A stretch of 64,000 bases of DNA from Hyphomonadaceae bacterium. Lineage in GTDB: Bacteria > Pseudomonadota > Alphaproteobacteria > Caulobacterales > Hyphomonadaceae. The number at the start of each line of letters is the position of its first letter. The first letter of the stretch is position 1. The stretch covers positions 186,001 through 250,000 of the forward strand of contig JADKDU010000007.1 in the NCBI GenBank assembly GCA_016714495.1. The letters are read 5' to 3'. The position numbers and the translations under genes are program-made. Below the pieces are notes generated by a model. That model did no database searches, was not told the origin of the DNA, and saw nothing but the letters and a program-made list of their open reading frames with translations. Positions 35,907-44,216 of this stretch are shown piece by piece.

Positions 35907-35915
35907 TGTGGACAA
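35907..35915 (-). promoter_or_regulatory. DnaA box in the predicted origin
   Basis: On the minus strand this reads TTGTCCACA, one base from the consensus TTATCCACA. A weaker TTATCCCAT lies at 35882 on the plus strand. These are the only clear DnaA-box-like sites I see in the gap, fewer than in E. coli. Confidence 0.6.
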
Positions 35916-36030
35916 GCTTGAGCGGCGAAAGCCCACACGACTCGCTCACACGGTGAGTCACAGGTGGAGAGCCTGAAGAAGACTCATGATTTTGGCGCCC
36001 ATGAGTCAGCGTCGGGGGACTCGACTCTCG

Positions 36031-36045
36031 TTAAGACGTTGTTAA
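36031..36045. promoter_or_regulatory. CtrA-type binding site 1
   Basis: TTAA, seven bases, TTAA: an exact match to the consensus bound by the cell-cycle regulator CtrA, which blocks initiation when bound to the Caulobacter origin. It lies in the middle of the predicted origin. Confidence 0.75.
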
Positions 36046-36053
36046 CGAAGGTC

Positions 36054-36068
36054 TTAACGAGAGGTTAA
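36054..36068. promoter_or_regulatory. CtrA-type binding site 2
   Basis: A second exact TTAA-N7-TTAA begins eight bases after the end of site 1. The two inner TTAA elements (36042 and 36054) are separated by eight bases, so a run of four TTAA half-sites spans 38 bases. Confidence 0.75.
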
Positions 36069-36238
36069 GGTGCGCCGCCCTGTCGGAACGTAGCGGGATT
36101 CTCGGTGAGGCGTTGTGTGTATGGGTTGGGGACAGCGCGTTGCGCGCACTTATGAACCGACTAAACACCACCAAAGAATCTAAGATTCAGATTCAATATA
36201 AGAGAAGAGTCCTTCTTCTCTCCTCCGCCAGGTGATGC

Positions 36239-37270
36239 TTGACCGACAGAAGATTGCTTAGAGTGCTCAACGGTGAACGGGTGGATCCTGTTCCTGTATG
36301 GATGATGCGTCAGGCGGGACGTCATCTTCCCGAATATCGGGAGGTGAGAGCGAAGGCGCGTGACTTCCTCGATTTTTGCTATTCCCCTTCCCTTGCCGCT
36401 GAAGCGACACTGCAGCCTGTTCGCCGCTACGGAATGGACGGGGCGATCCTCTTTGCCGATATCCTTCTCATCCTTGACGCGATGGGGCGAAATGTTCGCT
36501 TCCTCGAAGGTGAAGGCCCACGCGTTGATCCGGCGACGAAGGCGTCCGAGCTTGCACAGGTTCCGATCGAGAAAATCCTCGCGCGCCTTGCCCCTGTTGG
36601 CGAGACCGTTGAACGCGTTCGCGCGAGCCTGGATGATTCGACGACGCTAATCGGCTTTGCCGGATCGCCTTGGACAGTCGGCGTTTATGCGATCGAGGGG
36701 CGCGGCGGCACCGACAAGGCCGATTCGCGCAAGTTCGGTTACAGCCATCCTGAAGAACTGGACGGCATGCTCGAGCAACTTGTCGAGGCAAGCGCGCACT
36801 ATTTGCTTATGCAGGCAAACGCCGGCGCGGATGCGTTGATGCTATTTGAAAGCTGGGCGGAAGGTCTGCCCGAAGATGCTTTTGAGCGCTGGGTGATCGG
36901 ACCGACGGCCAGGCTCGTACAACGGGTGCGCGCGCTGGGTGTGAAACAGCCGATCATCGGTTTTCCGCGCGGCGCTGGCGGGCTGGTGCTGGATTATGCG
37001 GAGCGGACGGGCGTGAACGCGGTCGGACTTGATACGGCCATTCCGTTGAAGCGCATTGCAGCGTCCTTGCCCAAGGGCATGCCTGTGCAGGGAAATCTTG
37101 ATCCAATGCGGCTGATTGCCGGCGGGCCTGCGATGGAAGCACGCGTGCGTGAGATCATCACCGCGCTGAAGGGCCGGCCGCATATCTTCAATCTCGGCCA
37201 CGGCGTCACGCCGGAAACACCGATCCCGCATGTGGAATCGGTGCTTCGGACGATCCGGAGCATGACGTGA
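36239..37270 (+). CDS. hemE: Uroporphyrinogen decarboxylase
   Basis: The 343-residue protein has P-V-W-M-M-R-Q-A-G-R-H-L-P near residue 20, the catalytic arginine signature, and Y-G-M-D-G-A-I-L-F-A-D-I near 62. It makes coproporphyrinogen III in haem synthesis. The start is a TTG at 36239. The ATG four bases upstream opens a frame of only eight codons and cannot be the start. In Caulobacter the hemE promoter overlaps the origin; the same is likely here. hemH follows with a four-base GTGA overlap. Confidence 0.95.
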   Translation: MTDRRLLRVLNGERVDPVPVWMMRQAGRHLPEYREVRAKARDFLDFCYSPSLAAEATLQPVRRYGMDGAILFADILLILDAMGRNVRFLEGEGPRVDPATKASELAQVPIEKILARLAPVGETVERVRASLDDSTTLIGFAGSPWTVGVYAIEGRGGTDKADSRKFGYSHPEELDGMLEQLVEASAHYLLMQANAGADALMLFESWAEGLPEDAFERWVIGPTARLVQRVRALGVKQPIIGFPRGAGGLVLDYAERTGVNAVGLDTAIPLKRIAASLPKGMPVQGNLDPMRLIAGGPAMEARVREIITALKGRPHIFNLGHGVTPETPIPHVESVLRTIRSMT

Positions 37271-38313
37271 CGTCTGAAAAAATCGCCGTCGTGCTGTTCA
37301 ATCTCGGTGGGCCTGACGGGCCTGACGACGTGCAGCCCTTCCTGAAAAATCTTTTCAGCGATCCAGCGATCATTCGCTCTCCGCTGCCTGTCCGCTTTTT
37401 CGTGTCGCGTCTGATCTCGAAGACGCGCGCTCCGTCGGCACGCGAAAATTACGCGCGAATGGGTGGCGGCTCTCCCCTGTTGCCTGAAACGAAGAAACAG
37501 GCGGCGGCGCTCGAGGCCGAACTTGTGAAACGTGGGCGAAATTCCAAGAGCTTCATCGCCATGCGCTATTGGAAACCATATGCCGCTGAAGCCGTGAGCG
37601 AAGTTCTCGCCTGGGGCGCGACGAAGGTCGTTCTGCTGCCGCTTTATCCACAGTTCTCCACGACGACGAGCGCATCATCGTTCAAATCGTGGAAGGAAGC
37701 TGGCGGTCCTGCAGGCGCCGCCGTGTGTTGCTATCCTGATGTGCCGAGATTCGTTGAAGCACACGCGCGCAAGCTGATCGAAGCGTGGGAAGCAGCGGGC
37801 AAGCCGTCTAATGTGCGTTGCCTTCTGTCGGCGCACGGTCTTCCCGAGATCGTCGTGAAATCCGGCGACCCGTATCAATGGCAGGTCGAGCGAACCGTCG
37901 CGGCGTTGAGGCCTCTGCTGCCATCTGAATGGGAAATCGAGATCTGCTATCAGTCGCGCGTTGGCCCGCTGAAGTGGATAGGTCCGCCGACAGATGCGTC
38001 GATCGAAAAGGCGGCGATTGATGGCAAGGCGATCCTGCTGTCGCCGATCGCCTTCGTTTCCGAACACATCGAAACGCTGGTCGAACTCGACATCGAGTAC
38101 AGGCATCTCGCCGACAAGCATGGCGTGAAACACTACATCCGCGCCCCCGCCCTTGGCGTTGATGAAGGCTTCATCGGCACGCTCGCCGACCTGGTCGAGG
38201 AGACACTCGCCGATCCCGACAAGTCGATCCGCTCGTCCTGCGGCGGCCGCATCTGTCCGGCCAACTGGCGCGACTGTCCGAACCGCCGCGCCTCGGTTAC
38301 CAAAGCCGCCTGA
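37267..38313 (+). CDS. hemH: Ferrochelatase
   Basis: The 348-residue protein has the HemH opening V-V-L-F-N-L-G-G-P-D-G-P, Y-P-Q-F-S-T-T-T near residue 125 and L-L-S-A-H-G-L-P near 188 with the catalytic His. The C-terminal end is cysteine-rich (S-C-G-G-R-I-C, then D-C-P-N), as in ferrochelatases that carry a [2Fe-2S] cluster, including the Caulobacter enzyme. It inserts iron into protoporphyrin IX. GTG start overlaps the hemE stop. Confidence 0.95.
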   Translation: MTSEKIAVVLFNLGGPDGPDDVQPFLKNLFSDPAIIRSPLPVRFFVSRLISKTRAPSARENYARMGGGSPLLPETKKQAAALEAELVKRGRNSKSFIAMRYWKPYAAEAVSEVLAWGATKVVLLPLYPQFSTTTSASSFKSWKEAGGPAGAAVCCYPDVPRFVEAHARKLIEAWEAAGKPSNVRCLLSAHGLPEIVVKSGDPYQWQVERTVAALRPLLPSEWEIEICYQSRVGPLKWIGPPTDASIEKAAIDGKAILLSPIAFVSEHIETLVELDIEYRHLADKHGVKHYIRAPALGVDEGFIGTLADLVEETLADPDKSIRSSCGGRICPANWRDCPNRRASVTKAA

Positions 38314-38324
38314 GGAGACGCTGA

Positions 38325-38756
38325 ATGTACGAATGGTTTCGCGCCATCCACATCATTGCGGTCATCGCCTGGATGGCGGGGCTGCTGATCTATCCGCGCC
38401 TGCTGGTTTATCGGCTCGAGGCGCTGGGCGACGAACGTTTCGAGACCGCAATGGACAAGGCCGCCGCTTCGACCAGCAAGATCATCCTCAACCCGACAAT
38501 GGGTCTCGTCTGGTTGATGGGTCTCGCACTGATCGGCAGTAACTGGCAGTTTTATTTCACGCAGGCTTGGTTCTGGGGAAAAATCGTGCTGGTTCTGGGA
38601 TTGTCGGGCTTCCACGGCTATCTGATCGGTCTCGGCCGGAAAATCTCGTCCGGGGAGCGTCCGATCGAGCCAAGAAAGCTCCGCATGCTCAACGAAATCC
38701 CCATGGTCATCGCGATATTGGCCGTCATCCTGGTGGTCGTTCAGCCCTTCGCCTGA
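38325..38756 (+). CDS. hemJ: HemJ protoporphyrinogen oxidase
   Basis: The 143-residue protein has four helices and starts W-F-R-A-I-H-I-I-A-V-I-A-W-M-A-G-L, with the conserved haem-ligand His9 of HemJ. L-G-L-S-G-F-H-G-Y-L follows near residue 90. It oxidises protoporphyrinogen IX, the step between HemE/HemN and HemH. It is 11 bases behind hemH in one operon, so hemE, hemH and hemJ supply three late haem steps. Confidence 0.9.
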   Translation: MYEWFRAIHIIAVIAWMAGLLIYPRLLVYRLEALGDERFETAMDKAAASTSKIILNPTMGLVWLMGLALIGSNWQFYFTQAWFWGKIVLVLGLSGFHGYLIGLGRKISSGERPIEPRKLRMLNEIPMVIAILAVILVVVQPFA

Positions 38757-38919
38757 CGCGGTTACGGCCGTTTTTGCTTGACCGTTCAGCGTTTTGGGCC
38801 CTAAACCCAAACGTCGGCCGTCCGGTCGGCGTCCCAACTTCCCTTCCCATTTTTCCCAAAGACGTGTGCGCCTCGCGCCAGCTCCCAGGGCAAAACCACA
38901 ACCGAAATGTACCTAGCCA

Positions 38920-40221
38920 ATGACTGAAGACGTCACAGAAGTGCAGGAGCACGAGCATGAGCGCGTGTTCCTCAACGACCTGAAAAAGAAAACACCGGCC
39001 GAACTGCTGGCCATGGCCGAAGAGCTCGAGGTCGAAGGCGCCTCGCTCCTGTCCAAGCAGGAATTGATGTTCGGCGTGCTCAAGGAGCTGGCCGAACGCG
39101 AAGTCGAGATCATAGGCCTAGGCGTGATCGAGGTTCTGCCCGACGGGTTCGGGTTCATGCGTTCGCCGCAGTCGAACTACCTGGCCGGCCCGGACGACAT
39201 CTACGTCTCGCCCCAGCAGATCCGCAAAATGGGTCTGCGCACAGGCGATACCGTCGAAGGCACGATCCGCGGCCCGCGCGATGGCGAGCGCTACTTCGCC
39301 CTTGTCCGTGTCTCGACCGTCAACTTCGAAGACCCCGAACGCGCCCGCCACAAGGTGCCGTTCGACAACCTCACGCCGCTCTACCCGGACGAGCGGCTCC
39401 ACATGGAGCCCAAGGATCCGACCAAGAAGGATCGTTCGGGTCGCGTGATAGATATCGTCGCGCCGATCGGCAAAGGCCAGCGCGCGCTGATCGTCGCGCC
39501 GCCCCGCACGGGTAAGACCGTGCTGCTGCAGAACATTGCGCAGTCGGTCGCTGAAAATCATCCCGAGTGCTATCTGATCGTGCTTCTCATCGACGAGCGT
39601 CCCGAGGAAGTCACCGACATGCAGCGCTCCGTCAAAGGCGAGGTCATCTCATCGACGTTCGACGAACCGGCGACGCGCCACGTCGCTGTCGCCGAGATGG
39701 TGATCGAGAAAGCCAAGCGTCTGGCCGAGCATGGCCGCGATGTCGTGATCCTGCTCGATTCGATCACCCGCCTCGGCCGCGCCTACAACACCGTTGTCCC
39801 CTCCTCCGGCAAAGTTCTGACCGGCGGCGTTGACGCAAACGCCCTGCAGAAGCCGAAGCGCTTCTTCGGCGCTGCGCGCAACCTGGAAGAAGGCGGTTCG
39901 CTGACCATCATCGCAACGGCCCTGATCGAAACGGGCTCGCGCATGGACGAAGTCATCTTCGAGGAATTCAAAGGTACGGGTAACTCCGAGATCATCCTCG
40001 ATCGCAAAGTATCTGACAAACGCGTCTTCCCAGCCATCGACATTCTCAAGTCCGGCACACGGAAAGAGGAACTGCTCACCGATCCGAAGGAGCTGCAGAA
40101 GATCTACATCCTGCGCCGCATCCTCAATCCGATGGGCGCCCAGGATGCGATCGAATTCCTGCTCGACAAGATCAAGCAGACCAAGACGAACAGCGAGTTC
40201 TTCCAGGCGATGAACAATTAG
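38920..40221 (+). CDS. rho: Transcription termination factor Rho
   Basis: The 433-residue protein has an acidic N-terminus, the N-terminal helical domain (D-L-K-K-K-T-P-A-E-L), and the RNA-binding cold-shock-like domain (G-F-G-F-M-R-S-P near 75). The Walker A motif is A-P-P-R-T-G-K-T near 193, and R-P-E-E-V-T-D-M and the Q-loop region L-T-G-G-V-D-A-N follow. It is a hexameric RNA-dependent helicase ending transcription. It follows hemJ after a 163-base leader with a possible promoter (TTGACC at about 38779, then CTAAAC 17 bases on). A strong intrinsic terminator follows it. Confidence 0.97.
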   Translation: MTEDVTEVQEHEHERVFLNDLKKKTPAELLAMAEELEVEGASLLSKQELMFGVLKELAEREVEIIGLGVIEVLPDGFGFMRSPQSNYLAGPDDIYVSPQQIRKMGLRTGDTVEGTIRGPRDGERYFALVRVSTVNFEDPERARHKVPFDNLTPLYPDERLHMEPKDPTKKDRSGRVIDIVAPIGKGQRALIVAPPRTGKTVLLQNIAQSVAENHPECYLIVLLIDERPEEVTDMQRSVKGEVISSTFDEPATRHVAVAEMVIEKAKRLAEHGRDVVILLDSITRLGRAYNTVVPSSGKVLTGGVDANALQKPKRFFGAARNLEEGGSLTIIATALIETGSRMDEVIFEEFKGTGNSEIILDRKVSDKRVFPAIDILKSGTRKEELLTDPKELQKIYILRRILNPMGAQDAIEFLLDKIKQTKTNSEFFQAMNN

Positions 40222-40257
40222 GGCTGATCGCCGCCCTCTTCGCTGATCTCCAAATTG

Positions 40258-40290
40258 AAAACCCCGCCCTCTTATCGAGGGCGGGGTTTT
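40258..40290 (+). terminator. Rho-independent terminator after rho
   Basis: A perfect 14-base stem (AAAACCCCGCCCTC with GAGGGCGGGGTTTT) and a five-base loop, followed by GTTGT. It ends the rho transcript and, being A-rich at the start, may also serve the minus-strand gene arriving from the right. Confidence 0.88.
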
Positions 40291-40301
40291 GTTGTCTCAG
40301 G

Positions 40302-40586
40302 TCATTCCATCATCATCTCGGGCGTCTGCGCGGTCTCCTCGCGCCGCCACACGATGCGTGGCCTGTGTCCCGGCTCCGTCGGTGGAGCTTTTCTCGGGGC
40401 CGGCGGTTCCGCTTCCGCCACGCCCAGTCTTTCCCGCAACTCGCTGATCGTCACTGCTCGCCCGTTACGCATTCCAGAACTCCCGTTATCCGGCCGCCAA
40501 ACCGGGTTGTACGCCTGTTCGTCGTTCAAGTGGTCGCTGATCCTTTCTGTTTCGCCCGCTGTCCTTTTCTTCCGCCCACGGAGCAA
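40302..40586 (-). CDS. Small hypothetical protein
   Basis: A 94-residue soluble, charged frame with a polar start, I-S-E-L-R-E-R-L-G-V in the middle and a Pro-rich tail ending M-M-M-E. No family is recognised. It ends just beside the bidirectional terminator, which fits a real gene, but the start would be a TTG and a competing frame exists on the other strand. Treat as tentative. Confidence 0.4.
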   Translation of the reverse strand: MLRGRKKRTAGETERISDHLNDEQAYNPVWRPDNGSSGMRNGRAVTISELRERLGVAEAEPPAPRKAPPTEPGHRPRIVWRREETAQTPEMMME

Positions 40587-40748
40587 GTTTCGTCCGACGA
40601 GGTTTCCATGATCTCAACAGCGCGCGTCCGATGCGCGTTCACCCGAAAAAACTTCGCGGACATCTTTCGTGCGCCGCAAGCGCGATCGAAACCTTGCGTG
40701 AAGACTTTTGCGGTTGCAGTTGGGCGGAGCAGATCCATCGAATGCCCC

Positions 40749-41054
40749 TCAGCTCATCGCCACGACATACGCGCATGCCGCAAGCACAAGGGCCACGGGC
40801 GTCATCGTGAAACGTTCTGGCTTCGAGCGGGAGAGCGCATTCATCACGACCCCCAGTGACAGAAATCCTGCGACTAGCCACGCGCCGTAGACAAGAAGCG
40901 ACACGAGACTGACGACGCGCAACGGAGCGGGCAGTCTTTCATGCGCCCCGCCCCATGCAAACCGGCCAAGCGGCGCTCCAGCCCCCAACGCGATTTGGAG
41001 CGCGCACAACCCGGCGATCACGCTGGCGAGGACGAAGGCTGCGCTCTCGGTCAT
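40749..41054 (-). CDS. Small conserved membrane protein
   Basis: The 101-residue protein has three to four helices and the segment G-A-G-A-P-L-G-R-F-A-W-G-G-A-H-E-R-L-P. That segment occurs in a widespread uncharacterised family of four-helix proteins (an A-P-L-G-R-F-A-x-G-G turn followed by a second helix pair). Role unknown. The ATG at 41054 leads directly into the first helix; the earlier in-frame starts give a basic leader. It is divergent from the oxygenase-like gene. Confidence 0.65.
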   Translation of the reverse strand: MTESAAFVLASVIAGLCALQIALGAGAPLGRFAWGGAHERLPAPLRVVSLVSLLVYGAWLVAGFLSLGVVMNALSRSKPERFTMTPVALVLAACAYVVAMS

Positions 41055-41169
41055 GGCTCGTCCCCTGTCCTGCACGATCATTGAACGCGGTCGCCGGCTG
41101 CGCACATTGCTTTCCCGTCCCGGTTGGTCCGCGCTTCCCTCAGGAGCGATCCAGCCCTACCAAGCCCGC

Positions 41170-41775
41170 ATGACCCTATCGCGTCTCTTCGTCACCGAAA
41201 TCTACCGCGACGCCATCGGCTCGGCGGAGCTGAACGCCGATCTGCTCGACGCCGCGAAAATGCTGGCGAAGGAGGACAAGGCTGGGCGCGCTTGGTGCAA
41301 GGAGCATGGGTATCAGGGCTACACATCCTATTCGTCGCTCGACGACCTGCCGCAGCGTGCAACTTGCTTTGACCAACTCGTTCGGGTGATGAAGCCGCAT
41401 ATCGAGACCTTCGCCGGCCAGCTTCAGCTGGACCTGCGGGGCAAGCGCGTGAAGCTCGACAATATCTGGGTCAACGTGCTCGATCCGGGCGGATCGCATA
41501 CCGGCCACATCCATCCGCACTGCGTGCTCTCGGGAACCTATTATGTGCGCGTGCCTGACGGAGCGTCATCGCTGAAATTCGAGGACCCGCGCCTGCCGAT
41601 GATGATGGCGGCGCCTGCCCCGCGCGAGGATGCGGACGAGGAGCATCGCCGCTTCGTCTATGCCGCGCCGAAAGCGGGCGATCTCCTGTTGTGGGAGAGC
41701 TGGCTGCGCCATGAGGTTCCGCCCAATCGCGCAAGTTCCGCGCGCGTCAGCGTGAGCTTCAACTACCGGCTCTAG
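41170..41775 (+). CDS. Putative 2-oxoglutarate/Fe(II) oxygenase (TIGR02466-like)
   Basis: The 201-residue protein has a double-stranded beta-helix core typical of this family. H-T-G-H-I-H-P-H-C-V-L-S-G-T-Y-Y-V near residue 110 supplies iron-binding histidines, and W-L-R-H-E-V followed by R-V-S-V-S-F-N-Y supplies the distal His and the 2-oxoglutarate Arg. Substrate unknown. ATG at 41170 begins T-L-S-R-L-F-V-T; the longer frame upstream is antisense to the small membrane gene. Confidence 0.72.
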   Translation: MTLSRLFVTEIYRDAIGSAELNADLLDAAKMLAKEDKAGRAWCKEHGYQGYTSYSSLDDLPQRATCFDQLVRVMKPHIETFAGQLQLDLRGKRVKLDNIWVNVLDPGGSHTGHIHPHCVLSGTYYVRVPDGASSLKFEDPRLPMMMAAPAPREDADEEHRRFVYAAPKAGDLLLWESWLRHEVPPNRASSARVSVSFNYRL

Positions 41776-41896
41776 GCGCGCAATGTGTAATTCACGTTCT
41801 GCGGAGCGACCACGCGCGCACCTATCGAGGCGTGGCGGCGCGGGTCTAGTCTTCCTACCAAGTCGGGTCATCGGGGACATGGCAGGGAGAAGATCA

Positions 41897-42985
41897 ATGA
41901 AGCTCAGGATTCTTGCGGCCACCGCGATCGCCGGCGCCATCGCCGCGATCGGGCTTTCGGCGGCAGCCGCTCCGGGCGGCGAGACAAAGCTGCAATCCGC
42001 CGGGGCCCTCGCCTTTGCTCCGAATGGCGTGTTGTTGATCGGCGACTCGGCCGCTGGCCAGGTCGTCGCTCTCGAGACGGGCGACACGGCCAAGGCCGGC
42101 GCCGGCAAGGTCGAGATCGCGGACCTCTCCGGCAAGATCGCCGCCCTGCTCGGCACGACAGCGGACCAGATCGCCCTCAATGATGTGGTGGTGAACCCGG
42201 CTTCGGGTTCGGTCTACATCTCAGTTGCGCGCGGTCTTGGACCGCAGGCTGCGCCGGTGATCCTGAAGGCGGATCGTGCGGGCAAGCTGACCGAGGTGAA
42301 GGTCGAGACGCTGAAGCGGTCGTCGGTTGCGTTGTCCGATGCGCCTGCGCCGGACGCCAAGAATGCGCGCGGCCAGGCGATCCGCCAGGAAGCGATCACC
42401 GATCTTGGCTATGTCAACGGACAGGTTCTGGTGGCCGGATTGTCGAACGAGGAATTCTCCTCGTCGATGCGGACAATCGCCTACCCGTTCTCGAGCGGCG
42501 CCAAGGGCGCGTCGATCGAAATGTATCATGGCGCGCATGGTCAGTATGAGACGGCGGCGCCGGTGCGGACGTTCATGACCTATGATGTCGGCGGCAAGCC
42601 GAACGTGCTCGCTGCTTACACCTGCACGCCCCTGGTCAAGATTCCGGTCGAGCAGTTCAAGGCGGGCGCGAAGATCAAGGCGACGACGATTGCCGAGCTT
42701 GGCAACCGGAACCGGCCGCTCGACATGATCGCGTACAAGAAGGATGGGCGTGACTTCATCCTGATGGCGAACTCGGCGCGCGGCGTGATGAAGCTCGATG
42801 CGGCGAAGCTGGAAACCTATCAGCACATCGCAACGCCGATCGCCGACAAGGCTGGTGTTCCCTACGAGACGATTGCCGACTTGCAGGGTGTGACGCAGCT
42901 GGACAAGGTTGACGATATGTCGGCCGTGATCGTCGTCGCGGCGGCCGACAAATCGACCTCGCTTAAGACGATCGCCCTTCCCTGA
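41897..42985 (+). CDS. Secreted beta-propeller-like protein
   Basis: The 362-residue protein has a signal peptide (L-R-I-L-A-A-T-A-I-A-G-A-I-A-A-I-G-L-S-A-A-A-A) and a mature part of repeated strands such as G-A-L-A-F-A-P-N-G-V-L-L-I-G-D and D-F-I-L-M-A-N-S-A-R-G-V, typical of beta-propellers. No catalytic motif or named family is evident. AGGGAGAAG precedes the ATG. It is followed 14 bases later by a lipoprotein gene, probably in one operon, so the two may act together in the periplasm or on the surface. Confidence 0.65.
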   Translation: MKLRILAATAIAGAIAAIGLSAAAAPGGETKLQSAGALAFAPNGVLLIGDSAAGQVVALETGDTAKAGAGKVEIADLSGKIAALLGTTADQIALNDVVVNPASGSVYISVARGLGPQAAPVILKADRAGKLTEVKVETLKRSSVALSDAPAPDAKNARGQAIRQEAITDLGYVNGQVLVAGLSNEEFSSSMRTIAYPFSSGAKGASIEMYHGAHGQYETAAPVRTFMTYDVGGKPNVLAAYTCTPLVKIPVEQFKAGAKIKATTIAELGNRNRPLDMIAYKKDGRDFILMANSARGVMKLDAAKLETYQHIATPIADKAGVPYETIADLQGVTQLDKVDDMSAVIVVAAADKSTSLKTIALP

Positions 42986-42999
42986 GATATCCAGGCGGC

Positions 43000-44112
43000 A
43001 TGATCGCAACCAAGCATTTGATCCGGGCGGCGGGCAGGAGGCTTGCCGCCCGGTCTTTTATCTTGGGCGCGGCTCTCTTCCTCTCTGCATGTGGCGGGGC
43101 GGAGCCGGCGATCACTTATTCTGAGGGTGTTGTGCGCGCGTCAGGCTGGAATGGACCTGCGCCCGCTGACGGCTGGGAGAGCGTGCTTATCGTGAGGGTG
43201 AGTGCGGATGAAGCTGCTCCCGCCATGCTGGGCGAGTATGCGGAGAGCGGTGGCGTGATTACATTCACGCCGCGCTTTGCGCCATCACCTGGCGTCGAAT
43301 TGCACGCGACGTTTCATGCGAACCAATCTACGCTTGAGACGACGTTCGGCGAGCCGGCCAAGGCGATCGCGGCGACGACGCGGGTGGCGAATCTCTATCC
43401 GTCTACGGATGAGTGGCCGGAAAACACGCTCAAGATGTATCTGACATTCTCGGCGCCGATGGCCGCGGGTGAGGCTTACACGCACATCAAAGTGCTCGAT
43501 GATCAGGGGCGCGTCATTGTTCAGCCCTTCGTCGAGTTCGAGCAGGAGTTGTGGGATGCGTCCGGGACGCGGCTCACCGTGCTGTTCGATCCGGGGAGAA
43601 TCAAGCGAGGGCTGGTCGATAATGAAGGTTCAGGCCCGCCGCTTGTCGCGGGTCGCACCGTGACGATCGAAATTGATCCGACATGGCGAGATGCGAGCGG
43701 CGCGTCGCTGGCGGAAAAATTTGTTCGCGTTGTTCGCGTCACGCCGGCGGTGCGCGATGTGGTTCACGTGAAACGTTGGAAGTTAGATGCGCCGCGCGCG
43801 AGCGATGCGGATCTTGTCGTGACCTTCGATCGACCGATGGATCATGCGCTCGCGCAGAGGGCGATTTCGGTGACGAAGGATGGCGCACGCATCGCGGGAC
43901 AAACGCGGGTCACGGATGCAGAGACGGTCTGGCGTTTTACACCTGAGGCGCCTTGGGCGCCGGGCGGTTATTTCATCGCGGTCGATGGCGTCATCGAGGA
44001 TCTGGCGGGGAACCGTCCGGGCAAGATGTTTGACGTCGACACGTCCGACCCTGCACAGTCGACAGAGGCGACGGCCGTGACAGCCATTCCGTTTGAAGGT
44101 CCGAACCGCTGA
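43000..44112 (+). CDS. Lipoprotein with Ig-like (Big_5-type) domains
   Basis: The 370-residue protein has a signal ending L-F-L-S-A-C-G-G, a lipobox, so it is lipid-anchored. The body has two segments with the pattern seen in Big_5 domains (L-T-F-S-A-P-M near residue 145 and V-V-T-F-D-R-P-M-D near 270, then D-L-A-G-N). These domains usually sit in surface or periplasmic adhesive proteins. It follows the beta-propeller gene after 14 bases. A degenerate parS-like palindrome (43760-43775) is encoded inside it as V-V-H-V-K-R. Confidence 0.6.
   Translation: MIATKHLIRAAGRRLAARSFILGAALFLSACGGAEPAITYSEGVVRASGWNGPAPADGWESVLIVRVSADEAAPAMLGEYAESGGVITFTPRFAPSPGVELHATFHANQSTLETTFGEPAKAIAATTRVANLYPSTDEWPENTLKMYLTFSAPMAAGEAYTHIKVLDDQGRVIVQPFVEFEQELWDASGTRLTVLFDPGRIKRGLVDNEGSGPPLVAGRTVTIEIDPTWRDASGASLAEKFVRVVRVTPAVRDVVHVKRWKLDAPRASDADLVVTFDRPMDHALAQRAISVTKDGARIAGQTRVTDAETVWRFTPEAPWAPGGYFIAVDGVIEDLAGNRPGKMFDVDTSDPAQSTEATAVTAIPFEGPNR
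43760..43775. promoter_or_regulatory. Degenerate parS-like palindrome
   Basis: TGGTTCACGTGAAACG differs from the consensus TGTTTCACGTGAAACA at position 3 and at the last base. The right arm is intact and the left arm has one change, so ParB binding may be weak. It lies 2.2 kb origin-proximal to the first perfect site. Confidence 0.4.
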
Positions 44113-44216
44113 GCGCCCCTCCACAGCTCGAAGCGAGCCGCGAAAGTTGCGCCGCCCCTATCCGCGAGTTAACTTCCCGCCGGCGCTACCGGCGTGTTGA
44201 TGCCGATCCTGGGCGG

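Larger units (their letters stand above)
35843..36238. other. Predicted chromosomal origin of replication (Cori-like)
   Basis: This 396-base gap between the divergent DUF299 and hemE genes matches the place of the Caulobacter origin. It has a near-consensus DnaA box, two exact TTAA-N7-TTAA CtrA-type sites, a third half-site pair with eight-base spacing, and eleven GANTC motifs between 35939 and 36211. An AT-rich tract lies at 36160-36210 next to hemE. Inverted repeats are present: CTCAC-ACG-GTGAG at 35945-35957 and GACTCAT/ATGAGTC at 35981-36007. Genes on both sides are transcribed away from it. Function is inferred from synteny and motifs; skew was not computed. Confidence 0.85.

Noticed and set aside
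40526..40738. Small open frames between the hypothetical genes near 40.6 kb
   Set aside because: Both strands are open, with no ribosome site or domain on either; left as non-coding.
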